Source: Apiospora phragmitis
Taxonomy: Eukaryota > Ascomycota > Sordariomycetes > Amphisphaeriales > Apiosporaceae
Length of the DNA stretch: 64,000 nucleotides
Direction: 5' to 3'
NCBI GenBank assembly: GCA_038363925.1
Contig: JAQQWL010000011.1
Span: forward strand, 3,038,001-3,102,000
Shown here: positions 48,701-61,168 of the stretch, in pieces
Position numbering within the stretch: the first letter of the stretch is position 1
How the letters are laid out: each line of letters opens with the position of its first letter
Notes under the pieces: generated by a model
Databases searched by the model: none
What the model was told of the DNA's origin: nothing
What the model saw: only the letters and a program-made list of their open reading frames with translations
Translations under genes and position numbers: made by a program

Positions 48701-51629
48701 CAGTTTTCCTCCTCCGCAGGTACTCCCAGACTGACGTCCCAAAAATAAGTCGTGCAGTCGGGCTGATTGATGCCCAGGTTGCCAGGCTTGCTAGGGAAAC
48801 AAGCAAACGAGGTGGATGCACAACTGACTGTACTACCCGTACATTCAAGCGTGCCGACCTTGATTCACCTCACCTAACCCGGGGAAAGGTTCCAGTGTCT
48901 GGGACAGGCAGGAAAAGACCACGCGAGAATTTCTTCTTTCTTGCTGGATTTTGAGACAACGTCTGGCTAGTCACCACCATCTCCCGCTCCCAACTGGCTA
49001 CCAAATAATAGAAACACCGAAGTGCGCATGTGGTCACCACTACCACAACACAATAACATCAGGATCCGGTCTACACACAGAGAGAGACATGACATGACGT
49101 TTGATACGCGCTAAGATACGAAAAGAAAAGGAAAGAAAGAGGTTAAATCTAGATTCTACACAGAAGGCATGACATGTTGTTGCGGGGGACGGCTGGGACC
49201 TAAAACAACCGGTACGTACGCCTGCAGGAAGCCTACACTAGACTGCTCCATGCCGACCTATTCTACCTGTCGTGTCTCGCTCGCGAGGATGCAGCATGTC
49301 ATCCCCGGAACTTGGAGGAGAGGGAGCTGACACACGCATATATACATGCTGTGTACTGTGTGGGATGACAATGTGAGGTAGGGTACCGACATGGATGATA
49401 GACATCTCTCGCCGTGCCACATATTACTGATTGACTGACTGTGGTCTGCCAGTTAACAAGAGCTGCCTGGACCGAGCGATCACGATCTGCCAGCTAGCCC
49501 CTTTTTACTTTCCGCTCTGGAGAGGTCGCGACACCTCAGAAAGGAGGAGGTGAGGGATGTGGCGCGCACATGAAAGCGAATAGAGAGCGTGTAAAGCATC
49601 TTGCCATCAAGCGGTCTGGAAATACTACCCATCTGTACGGCCACTGACCTGGTGCGATGTGTTGCCGTGGCTGTGTGATACGGAATAAAAGAGATCTGGA
49701 CTTGCTCAACTGAGCTCTCGTCTCGAACGGTTATCGGAAACCGTCAACGGCCACGATGATGTTGATCTGGATGAATGAAGGGGGTCGCTCTATCATGGCT
49801 GTACTGGAAAGGGTTCAGGCCAGGCCGCGGTGCTGGCTGCGGTCTGGAATAACTTCCCAGTCGACTGGACGGACCCCCCGGCTAGTGGCTGACTGGCTGG
49901 CTGGCTGGCAATCCTGCGACCGGCAACATACAACATCTACATATGCCGAGAAGCCCTACATAAGTGCTAGGCCCAGGCCAAAGGACGACATGGCATGCCC
50001 ACGTTGACGAAAAAAAGTCCCGAGGCGTGTTTGTTTGTTCTAATATTCCTTCCTTCTGGGACGGCGGCTATGCTGAGTGTGTCGTGAAGACCGACCGGGC
50101 TTTTACCGCGCAACAACTAAAACAAAACAATTCATGGGGCGGGCGTCTAATCAACCGTCGTGGTCCACTTGGCTCCACTTGGATCGAGCGAGGATGATGT
50201 TGTTGTTGCTATTTCGAGAGATCCTGCTTTTCGGGCCATTGATATCTCTCGTTGGACGGGGCGAGATAAGATTACAGCTTGGCCCATCCCTGCTTGGTGA
50301 GTTCTAGCTTGTTGGCACGCCTCATACTCCGTACAAATGTAGGATTCTTCAAACGACGGGAGGTAGTCTACATAGTCGCGCGAAAGAAAGACACCGCCAC
50401 GGTTTATCATGGCATGTGCCGTTGAGGCTGGATGTTTCAGGAATCTCGGAGTTTTAGCCAAGCAGCTAAAGCCGGCGACATGGATATCGAATTGATTTGA
50501 TTAATCACGTTCCTTGTCCACGACTAGTCAAACCAAGACGCGCAACCCGACAGGTTCGTTTGCTTACCCAGCAGAGCCCTGCCTTCAGCGTTGTCAGTCA
50601 TGGATGGTGATGGTTCTTTCTCCATTTTGGAACCCTTGCCTACGCCGCAGGAGTGCATTGCACCAGTCGCAACAACATGACATGCATTTGGGGAACTCCT
50701 CCGCGCCTTCCTTCCTCCCTTCTAACTGGGTGCACATGATCCAAAGGGAGGTCGGTCCTACTAACGCACCCCATAATCCGGGCCAGGGAGAAAGAAGCGT
50801 CCACTCTTCCATCATCCGAGTCAGCTTAGGAATACGGATGACGCCCAGGAAGATGTCATCGTGGTGGGCCGGGAGTCTCCTTACGTATGTACTTTAGATA
50901 AGAGTGTGACTGACTGTGTGATACTACAAGTATGAACAGATCCTGGCTGACGATGACTGCATCCAACGTGCATGCAGTGGGTGGTGGTAGGATCATCCAG
51001 TGGCATGATTACGCCGAGAGGATTACTAGCCAAGAGGGAGCCCAGGGAGATGATCTTGGTTTGATTTACTCAGCTCAAAGTCAATTGCATTCGCTTGTGG
51101 ACAGAATAAGATTCCATGGCCTTAGGAATATCAATACCCATCCGACCAGGGGCTGTTGTGCCCCATGCTTGCAGCTACTTTGCTGCCAACATCAGGAGTC
51201 CAAAGCCTTCTGCTTAAGATTGTTGGTCCTGACTACAGTGGTACGGTGGTCTGATCAAGGTAGGTCACATCATCAGATAACCATAAGAATCCTGCTCAGG
51301 CAAATGCCTGTCTATTGCATTCAATAATAGTGAGATAGACATTCAAAAGAACAAGCTGTTAGTAAGCGAAAACCATTGATATGATGTGCAAAATATGCAC
51401 AGGAGTGCGGCAGGAGACCTGTGAACGAAACACTCTGTCATTTATCTGATACTCGTGGAAACTTTCCATGAATGGGTGTGTGCTTCTGGGTCGGATCTAT
51501 GGGATATTCTCGTCTCGATCCAGAGTAGCACATCTAACGGACTGTACGTAGTTTATTTCCCAATTGTGATAGACCAATGTACGTGGAAATCCGAGTTAAG
51601 TGTATTCCGAGGCGCCTTTGTTTGTGTTC

Positions 51630-54600
51630 CTATCTCACCGGCATGACCATCTTAGTCGTGAAGAAAGGATGTTTCAGTGCTTCGAGAGGTGTAATCCTCT
51701 TGTCCGGATTAAGCGCCAAACATCGCTCCAGCAGATCGACAAACTGGTTGAGCTCTCGAGACTCAACATCGCTCATGCCACCCGAAGCAGCCATGAGGCG
51801 CGTGCGCAAATCCCGAGTCGGCTTCACGATGGCCATGGTGCGCACAGTAGTCTGTAGAGATAGACCGAAATTAGCGTCGTATTTCTTAATATAGTCAATG
51901 TTGACAAAAACCGTGAAACAAGGAACAGGGCATGGGATCCAACTAGAACGAGAGGGACACCAAAGAGGTCCGCGCCATCCATCCACTACCTTGCTCACGC
52001 TCACTTCAAGCGCCGACATGGTTCTGCAGCTTGCAGAGGATGCTGACGGTTCCGAACGAGGCCGCATGGCCTGAAACGAGCGACTATGCAAGATGCTCGG
52101 GGGAACATCCATGAGACCAGGAAGTCAGTCACCCCAGATCTACTCCGGTGGGCTAGCGTTTCGGCCGGCATCCACCCGAAGATCTCAAAGTGAACACTTC
52201 AAGGTTTGAGCGACCGCGGGTCGGTGCGACCACAGCTTGGGGCTTATTTGCAGCCGCATGGAATTGCTCCAGACGATTCCCCAGCCCCCCAAAACAGCGC
52301 TTGTATAAATAGAAAATGCAGGGATCATAGAAATGATATGTATGCTGACAGATGGGGTTGGGACATGACAACGGTAGGATTGAGGAGCAAATTAAGACAT
52401 GACGAGACCAATAAGAAGCAAACGTACCTTTCCAAGCGTCTTATCGCGCTCAATGCTGACGAAGTTGCCCATGTCGTCAAAGTGCATGTGTGACAGTTGG
52501 CCGCGTTTGAACAGCTTGGCGCTGAACTTGCCTCGGATCTCCATGATCGCTTTCAGCATCTGGTTGTTGCTGTCGCCAGTAAAGAGGATCTTGCCCGTGT
52601 AGAGCTCGTACAGGGTGCAGCCGATGGACCACATGTCGACAGCGTAGTCGTACGGCATTCCCAGAATAATCTCGGGCGCTCGGTAGAAGCGACTAACAAG
52701 ATACGGGGTAATCTCGTTGTGTGCAGTTGCGGCATCTGATCTGTCAATAGCTGTACCCAAGTCACAAATCTTGAGCACATTGCGAGACTCATTGACCTGC
52801 ACACAGTTAGTCAGGAGTATGGCGTTGGGTCGGCTCGGTACACTTACTAGGATATTGTCAGGCTTGATATCAGCGTGGATGATGGTGCACTTCCGCATGT
52901 GCGCCAGAGCAACAAACATCTGATGGGCGTAGGCCCTCGTTGCGGGCAGGTTGATGCCCACATTGTTACCAAATTTCCTCAGGACTTCTCTCAGGTTCAG
53001 ACTGAGGTTCTCAAAAGCGAGACACAGATGGCCCTTGTGTTCGAAGTGGCGCTCGAACTTGACGATATGCTTCCGATTCTCAGGATCAGCCTCGTTGAGC
53101 TTTTCCAAAATGGCAATTTCAACATAGCCTCCCTTCCTGAGCGCGTCGTTGTTTCGCATCATCTTGATGGCGACCGAGTTCTTGGTGGTGATATCGATAG
53201 CGCGCGCCACTCCGGAGAACATTCCCTTGCCTAGTGTCGACTGGACTTGGTAACGGCCGTTCATAATCTCTCCGATGCGAATCTTGTAGTAGCCGTCTTT
53301 GTCGTCCCCTTCGAGTATCCCTCCCTGGGTCGGCTCCGCAAGAGCTGCGGGAAGTTTGCGATCATCTGCAGACATATCTAGCTGAGCATCAGGTTTAGGG
53401 GCAGCAAATTTGTCTTCATCGAAATCTTCGGCAAACATATCAAGGTCATCATCATCATCACCTGAAGTTTGCGCAGGAGGAGCTTGTGGCTCTTCCTTGG
53501 GCGCGATCTCCGCCTTTTCTTCAGGTGGCAAGACCCCACCATGAGGTCCGATGTTGCCATTGCGAAGCTCGTCCCTCATTTCATCCTCTCTCATGTCTGC
53601 CGTTGGATCGTAGTCCGCAGCCGAAGGACCGTCGTCTTCGATATCTCGTGTCTTGCCATGGGTGTTTATGAGGTCCTGGTCTGTGGCGATGTCCAGCGCA
53701 GCAGGCGACATACCCTCTTGCATTGCGCGACCTGGCGAGGCGGGAGATGACATGACTATATGATAGTCAGTAGGCGTTCGTGCCTGTAGATCGGGTTTAG
53801 GCTTACCTGAGCGTGGGGTATTGGCTTCTGTCACCAGAGGCGTGCTAGACTGTGTATGAGCTGGAGAAGCAGCAGTCGCAGCCTTCTCGGAGGCTTGTAC
53901 AGCCTGTACCAGCATGGGGTTAGGTCCACGCGCCTTAGCAAGAAGCTCTGCGCGCCGACGGCGCCGGCGCTCAAGCTCCTCTTCTTCATCAAGGACTGGC
54001 TCAGCTTCTACCTCTTCAGGGCCATGTGCAGCTTGCGAGGCCGAGGCCTTGGCAGATTCATCATCGACCGGATGCCCTTTAGCAGATTTAGTATCATGTT
54101 TCGAAGTACTCGTAGTTTCTACCGAAGTAGCCCGCTTGGACATGACACCATTCTGAACATGCCTTGGGGAGCCCAGATGATCGTACTTGTTACCCCTGCC
54201 GTTCTCTACCGGTCGACTGAACCTGTCGCCGTCCCGCCGCGTACGTTCTTCTCTGTCTCTCCCGCCACGGGGCGGCCGGTATGGTGATCGGGTGCGGTTT
54301 CGTGGTCGTTTTTCGGGATAACTGTCTCGATCCCGGCTGCGATCGCGACGCCGGTCTCTTAGCCCTTGGTCGGTCGCTGTCATCATATCGTAAACCAGCT
54401 GTTGCGGTTCGGGATGGCGGGCGGTCATCGTCATCGTAGGACAGGCGGGAACGACGTGCATCGTCGCGTTCATCTTCATAGTGAACTCGGAAGCGTCGAG
54501 GATCCGTGTTTACACGTCCTGATGATTGGTAGTCGCGCTCGTTCCGGGGGCGTTTGTAGCCTCGTGGCGAGCGGCTGCGGCCGCTGTTGTGTCTTGATCC

Positions 54601-54759
54601 GTCTCCATGATCAGGCGATCTTGATCTCGAATATCTTACTCGATTTCTGTCCTGACGGTCAACACCAATCCCATCAATCTGAGGCAGTGAAGTTGCCTTG
54701 GAGTTCCCCACACCGTTCTCCAGGATCTCACCCTCGTCAGAGCTAGCTGGGCTACCCAT
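51630..54759 (-). CDS. prp4: Prp4-type pre-mRNA splicing kinase, one apparent frame break
   Basis: Prp4 phosphorylates spliceosome components (Prp1/Prp6) and is an essential nuclear kinase in fission yeast and filamentous fungi. Exons on minus: 54759-53807, 53755-52848, 52796-52428 and 51851-51630. Residues 1-475 are an RS/RD-rich, then acidic, disordered tail typical of the family. The kinase domain (about 478-805) has LGKGMFSGV, VAIKMMR, IIHADIKPDNIL (HAD in place of HRD) and KICDLGTA (DLG in place of DFG), both hallmarks of Prp4, then YLVSRFYRAPEIILG and DMWSIGCTLYELYTG. The C-terminus ends in ALNPDKRITPLEALKHPFF. Two 51-nt introns (53806-53756, 52847-52797) are in frame and stop-free; the last intron is 576 nt. 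At about 54355-54365 one extra base changes frame (SDRPRA then RDRRRDRSRDRDS); removing it gives 816 codons. ATG 54759 starts MGSPASSDEGEI. Confidence 0.92.
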
Positions 54760-55676
54760 GATCAAGGTCAATCTGCTCTTTGTGACCAGATCAGCTCAAA
54801 GAGCGGTTCAGTAAAAGGCTACAAGGCTCGAGTCGAGTCCTTCCCTGCCTGGTAAGACAGAAGAAACAGTGTCAGCCAGAGGTACAAATAGATATCGAGG
54901 CGCAGAAAATGAGCCGAACCGGGAAGTCTCTTCTCAGCTCCTTCTCATCACGGCGCGAATGGCTGCGCACGCAGGTAGCGTCAGAAGAAGTAGACACGAG
55001 CAAGGTCCGGAGCGAGTTGCTCGTTTGATAAATTGCTGGCTTGCTTGAAGAATGTCAAAAGATTCGTGCTTGCAAGTGTAGTAGAGAAGCCAAAGAAGAA
55101 ACAACTTGAAGAGTTGACGAGTTGTCGTCCGCTGCATATAAGGTTAGATGTATGGAAACGTCAATTAGGTACGAGGCTGAACTCTTGATGGAAGTGACGA
55201 AGGCACTTAACCACGGTACAGCTAAGGTATGCTCTGCCATTGGATGAGCTGAGCCTGGGCCCCAATCAACAACCTTCAAGCTCCAGCTGGTGGTGCAGGT
55301 GGGCTGTTGGAGATCGGAATTACAAGAACCCGTGCTTCCACCAGAGGTTCCCGCTGTCCTGGTAGGTCCAGTTAATCTTATCGGCAGCACCCCACCATGG
55401 TCCCATGAGTCGCCTGAGAGCCGAGACTTTGGGGGCTCTTTAGGCGCTGATGGATTGACAAAGGACCCTTTTCCCAGTGGGATTTTGCCCCGCGGGTTGG
55501 GGACTTTTAATAGCAATGCGATTTATTTTCTGACCGACCGTTGAAGTCTTTCTGCAGACATTGCCATTCAAGATACCCGACAAGTGCACTTCAAATCGAA
55601 GGCGCTTTGCTCACCGCGTTCCATTTTTCTTCGACTTCCTTCATTCCACTTCAGACTTCGTGCTTCCTTCACCATC
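54760..55676. other. Divergent promoter region of Prp4 and TMA7 genes
   Basis: About 0.9 kb between two housekeeping gene starts. A CT-rich leader lies just before the TMA7 ATG (55600-55676). No other gene is supported. Confidence 0.45.
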
Positions 55677-56037
<361 letters not shown>

Positions 56038-56816
56038 ATGACGAACTACATACGACACGGCGGACCGCTGACCAATCTCGAATCTCGGCTATGCTGTTAT
56101 CGACATTGGACGATGCAAGAGTGACGAGAGACATGATCCGGTCTGCTGCGATCTGCATATGCTAGATGCCTCACGCGATACGACTGAAATCCATCTATAC
56201 ACGATCACACGTTTCGGGGCGTTAGTTTATAAATGCTCCTTGCTGAATCAATTATACCCACACAAATTCATGCCAAATTGTGCTTCGTGCCGTCTTGTTT
56301 CTACCGTAGATTCACTGACTAGTCTTCAATATACCGCTGTATGCAACCTTTCGTTTTGTCGTGTGATTTGAGTAGCTTATAATAGAGACTGTCATCAGTG
56401 CGACAGCGGCCATGATATTTTCCCCTTCTGCACGTGGTGGATGTGGATATGCTATATTCGGAATCCTCATCCGATATGTAATCAGCTGATAGCAATTGAG
56501 CAGAAATGCAGCCTCGGCGAAAAATTCCATGGGAATGGCTACTTTTACACGTGCTTCTAACAACAAAAAATTCCAGCCAGGCGTTTTCCCAACAAAAAGG
56601 GACCACAGTAAATCCCGCGCCGGTTAGGCCGACTGACACGTAATAGTGGGCTGTTCCGACGACGACAAGAACAAATCGCAAGCAAGGAAGCGGAAGGTAT
56701 AAGTGTGTATAGGCGTGCCGTCTGCAGTTAAGTTCACGAGGAGCAAGCACGGATACCGAGCCACATTCGGCTTGATTCAATACCACAGACATCAAATTTA
56801 TTCTCTTCAAGCATCA
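56038..56816. other. Spacer between TMA7 and the AdipoR-like gene
   Basis: Holds the TMA7 3' flank and the promoter of the next gene. Nothing else is supported. Confidence 0.45.
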
Positions 56817-57975
56817 ATGGCCAACGCCAAGAAAGCAACCGGCCGGGAGCCACAGTCCCCGGCTTCCCCCAGAACCACAACGCAACCGGAGGAGGACAAA
56901 CGCTCCGCCAACGCGGCCGCGCCGCCTCGGCGTCGCTGGCCTCGGCGGCGAAGAACGCTGAAGTCCAGGTCGAGCAGGCGCTGCGGCGGCTCCTGCACTG
57001 GGACGAACTGCCGGCGTGGCGGCGCGACAACCAGTTCCTGCTTCGCGGGTACCGGGCGGACAGCGGCAGCTACGCGGGCTCGCTGCGGTCGCTGTTGTAC
57101 GTGCACAACGAGAGCGTCAACATCTGGACGCACCTGCTGGGCTGCGGCGCCTTCGCCGCGGCCGGCGGCCTGACCCTCTACTACGGCTTCGACTTCGTGG
57201 CGCCGCGCTACGCGTCGGCGAGCCCCCGCGACGTGCTGGTCTTCGCCTGCTTCTTCGCCGGTGCCGTCGCCTGCCTCGGCATGAGCGCCACCTTCCACAC
57301 CCTCATGAACCACAGCCCGGGCGTCGCCAAGTGGGGCAACAAGCTCGACTACTCCGGCATCGTCTTCCTCATCGTCGGGAGCTACGTCCCCGCGCTCTAC
57401 TACGGGCTGTTCTGCCTGCCGGAGCTGATGGAGGTCTACATGTACGGGGTGAGTGTTCCTATATAACACCCTCTTCTCTGTTGAACCCTGCTAACACATT
57501 CTATGAAGATCTTTGTGCTCGGCGCAGGCTGTGGCATAGTGAGTTGGGTCGAATTCTTCAGGACGCCAAGTTGGAGACCATACCGAACCATGATGTTCGT
57601 GGGCCTTGGTGTATCCGGCGTGCTTCCCATCTGCCACGCTCTGAAGACATACGGCTACGAGGGTCTCGACCAGCGGATGGGTCTGAGTTGGGTCTTGCTG
57701 GAAGGTTTCCTATATATCTTCGGCGCATTCCTCTATGCTGTAAGTGCTACCCTCTTTCTAGTCATCATCACCACCAAAGCCCCCCATGACGGGTTCTTGC
57801 TGATAAGAAACATTAGGCACGGTGGCCAGAGAGAAGCTTTCCCGAAACCTTTGACATCTGGGGTAGTTCGCACCAATTATTCCACATTCTCATTTTGTTC
57901 GCTGCGTTGTCGCATCTGATTGGCATGGCGAAGGCGTTTGATTATCACCATACAGTCTTAGGTGCACAGTGCTAG
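56817..57975 (+). CDS. AdipoR/haemolysin-III-like seven-membrane-segment receptor (Izh type), one apparent frame break
   Basis: Exons 56817-57448, 57509-57739 and 57817-57975. The N-terminus from ATG 56817 (MANAKKATGREPQSP) is hydrophilic. At about 56911-56930, in a GC-rich run, the frame changes; one added base joins it to SASLASAAKNAEVQVEQAL and gives 340 codons. Next comes LLHWDELPAWRRDNQFLLRGYR, the usual cytosolic block. Seven hydrophobic segments follow. Metal-site motifs of the PAQR family are present: SATFHTLMNHS (Ser-x3-His plus following residues) and HQLFHILILFAALSHLIG near the end (His-x3-His pattern). Yeast relatives (Izh1-4) affect zinc and sterol homeostasis; human relatives bind adiponectin. 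Here the role is inferred. The gene converges on the TFIIIC-type gene, with only 138 bp between stop codons. Confidence 0.9.
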
Positions 57976-58113
57976 TCAGCACTCAGCGCTGTCAGACTTC
58001 ATTGAGGGCCTACGGAGATATATAGACTTAGAGATAGACGCAATTGCAACAAGCGAAGACATGGATTGTACTTGTATAATCAACAAGCTCCCGACCTCTA
58101 GCCGACTGCAGGA

Positions 58114-60611
58114 TTATTTGTTGTTGACCGCCGTCCATCCGCCACCAATTATGTTAGGGTCATCAGCTCCTTCATCGCCTAGAATTTCCCCTTCCCCAAA
58201 GTCGTCCTCTGCATCCTCCATATCCTCATCCGGCTGGAAGTCTTGTCCAATGTCTAGCCCCGGGTCCTCTTCAATGTCTCCTCCTGCTGGTGGACGATGA
58301 TCTGACCGCATGTCGACTCCCAGATCCATGATCCTAACCAACCCCGAGCCCATCGCTGCCGCGGCCCACCAGCTAAAGTCGACATTTGGGTTCCAGCATA
58401 CGGAAGTGATGCGGCTCAGGGGCGCGTAGACAGCTATCTCGCCCGAAGGCACCGATACGTCCGCCTGATCCTCGACTCGGCTTGCATCCTCGTCCTCCTC
58501 CGCAGCATTGTCCTGGGTGGGGACTTTATCCTTACTGCGACCCTTCTTTTTGGCGGACGCAGCCTTGGCCTTCTTTCGGTTCTTCGTTTGCTCTATCTGC
58601 GTTTGTCTCATCTTCAAACCCCGGCTGGCTTTCGGATGACCGTTGCGCAAAGGGCGGAATCCCTGCAAAATCCGGCAGACGCCTCGTGGGGCCGCCTGCT
58701 CATCTTCACCGTTGTTGGCTTTCGACGCAATGGGGGTTTCCTGGAACTCATGTTGGAAGAGCTTCAGCTTGTGGGAAGCTTTGCGGTAGAAAGTGACCTT
58801 GCGAAATACGTTGACAATCCATAGTGAACCATCTGAGGAGCCGATCAGAACGTAAGGGTGGCATGACCCCACAGCGAGGCAGGTGGGTTGACCATCTAGG
58901 GAGAGTACAAGTCGGGCTTGCGGGAATACGCGGGCTGACATGAAGGAGATGCAGCCGCTGGCAGGAAAAGCTGACGGCCACACGCCGACGAAACCCCTCA
59001 TGTGCTCACACCAGGCAAGCAGATTCGGCTGAAAGTCGATTATAAGATTCGGGTTATAGACCATTTCTCCATTGGGTTTACTCAAGTCCGTGATGGTAGC
59101 AACGCCACCCACAGGCAACGTCACAATGACGAACGGATGAGAAGGATAACTGGAGGTGATGTCCATGACAGGGCTCGAATGAACGGGATGGCGCTGAAGA
59201 ATTCTGCATGGGAAGATAGACCAGACTACCACAGAGCCATCCGTAAGGCCGGTTGCAATGCGGTTGGTGTTGATCCAAGTGAAGCAGGATACTTCTACGC
59301 CCTGTTCGTTTCTTATCTCCATGACAGCAAGAGGCTCCTGGATCTCCTCTGAAAGGAAGTCAGCGATGGCCAGCTAGAGAATTTAGCGAAAGAAAAGAAC
59401 CTACCATATGTTGCATTACTGCCCTGCAGCTGAGGCTTCCGCACTTCAACCACCCTCAACCTACCGTCGCTACAAAGAGCTGCGAGTAGGCTAATGTGGT
59501 CATCGACGGGCAGCGGAACCGGGCACCATTGCATACACACGACGCGACCCCAATCAAAGCATAGCGCTGCTGCGAGTCTTGGCTGGGCTCTGGATGGGCG
59601 CGTTATGCCCCTTTCAGTTTTTTCAACTTGGATCTGCCATATCTGGATACTGCCTTGTTTCATAGTAGACTCCTCGGGGGCCTCCTCCGGGGTGCTATAA
59701 TAGGCTTGATCGGCAAATGGTATGATTGCCATAGCCAGGAGTTGATCGCCATGTCTCTTCAGAGGCGCCCATCCCATGGTCATAACAATGCCTCCCACGT
59801 CCAATAAGAAACCTCCTTGTTCAATACCATCGTCAGGTGAGTCATCTTCGACGGGCAGTGAATTTGTCGCGAGCGTAATAGATTGCCCTTGGTGAGTCTT
59901 GTATTCTTTCAGTGCATCAAAGGGACCAAGCAGTGATATGAGGGCAGTCGCGGTCTGAGGAAGGTACCAACGTAAAGCGGTGCTGTCTGGCATAAGGGTG
60001 GATTTCTGGCCACCAGCGCGACTAGATAGATGGCGTATGTACCACTGGAGAAAAGTGTTCTCTTGGTCCTCGGGGAAACTGGTGGGCATCCAGGGGTTTC
60101 GAGCAGTACTCAGCTGCTCGGAAGATAGAAGCCTGGGTGGTAGAAGCTCGTGTCTGGCCCACATAGACAAGTAAACATCGATTACTTTCTGGTATTCATT
60201 TCTATCGTCAAACCAGTATTGGCATAGCTCGGGGAAGCGAGACCATCGAGTTACCGGTCCTACATAAGCTCGTGTCCACCTGGAGGCAGGGTCGGAAGGA
60301 TAGGGCTGGACTTCTCCTGGTGGCCTCTCGGTCTCGGGTTCGCGCAGCTTGTTCTTAATTACGTTCCTGCGGGACCTGATTTTCACACTTCCGGGGTCAT
60401 GCGACGGAGGATTGTCGGACTCTGATGTTGGATCTGGCTCTACAACATTGTCGCCATCGTCTTCAGCGCCAGGTGCGTTGATGAAGGCATCATTAGAGTC
60501 CTCGTCAGCTACCTTTGCTACTCCATCAGCTTCGTCATCCGAGGATCCTAGACTGGGGATGTGATCTGAGGTTCGGAAGCGTTTCTGCTTGTTCGTTGCG
60601 CGGAGTCTCAT
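58114..60611 (-). CDS. TFIIIC-type WD-repeat protein (Tfc6-like)
   Basis: Two exons (60611-59405 and 59348-58114) separated by a 56-nt GT-AG intron give 813 codons. The N-terminal 130 residues are acidic and disordered (SSDDEADGVAK, DEDSNDAF). The central block has RWSRFPELCQYWFDDRNEYQ, then repeated beta-propeller-like strands such as GSIQIWQIQVEK, CMQWCPVPL, AALCSDGRLRVVEV, CFTWINTNRIATGLTDGSV and YVLIGSSDGSLWIVN. Residues further down are Lys-rich (KKAKAASAKKKGRSKDK) and a further strand set (ITSVCWNPN, GLVRIMDLG) leads to a very acidic C-terminus. The pattern fits a fungal subunit of RNA polymerase III factor TFIIIC (Tau60/Tfc6 type), which binds tRNA gene B-boxes. Assignment rests on domain layout, not on a single unmistakable motif, so it is moderate. 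It converges on the AdipoR-like gene. Confidence 0.6.
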
Positions 60612-61168
60612 GTTGGACTCCCACTTTGATTCATTCCCTCAGGGGGTCGGCGGCGAATGCTAGATTTGCAATTAGCGAGGGCAACTGCAGCACCTCGCTT
60701 CGGAACAAGGCGATGTCACGTTACTGCAGTGCACATAAGATTTACCCCTTTCTCATGTGTCGGAAGCGATTGTCAGGAGCATAATTTATTGTGGTAAATC
60801 GCCGTTGCTTGGAGCGAAGTGATGCGCGGCGAGAGTCTCATTTATTCAATCAAGGTGGATGCTGATTTTGGGGATGCAGAGCAGATTGGGGAAAAGTGGG
60901 GCCATACCTGATCGGATTTCAATTCTGTCTGAATCACCATCACCGCCGCTTCACCGGAGATACAGATACAAACTTGTGAACAACAAAGTGCATTGGCCAC
61001 CTGTACAGGGCAGGAAATAAAGTCATGATGCTCGATTTTTTCAATCACGCAGTTCTTTCAGCATAAGCGTCACCACCATTGTATCCTGGCAGTGCCCAAG
61101 CTGAGGGGGCCACAGCACGTTGATTGTATCTGACTCCTGATAAATGAACACTATTTCATAACGACAAA
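60612..61168. other. Spacer between TFIIIC-type gene start and transporter gene end
   Basis: About 0.56 kb. It holds the promoter of the TFIIIC-type gene. No gene or repeat is seen. Confidence 0.4.

Larger units (their letters stand above)
39980..51629. other. Very long (11.6 kb) stretch without a supported gene
   Basis: This lies upstream of the Ran1-like kinase gene and downstream of the Prp4 gene. I found no frame with recognisable motifs; the longer ones (for example 42757-43338 and 40629-41069 on minus) are unconvincing. Purine/pyrimidine microsatellites occur at 41043-41066 and 45747-45773, and an A-rich AAAAT repeat at 42238-42272. A part just upstream of 39979 may be a long, possibly spliced 5' leader of the kinase gene. 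Unrecognised genes with many introns or non-coding RNA genes may be hidden here. Confidence 0.4.
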
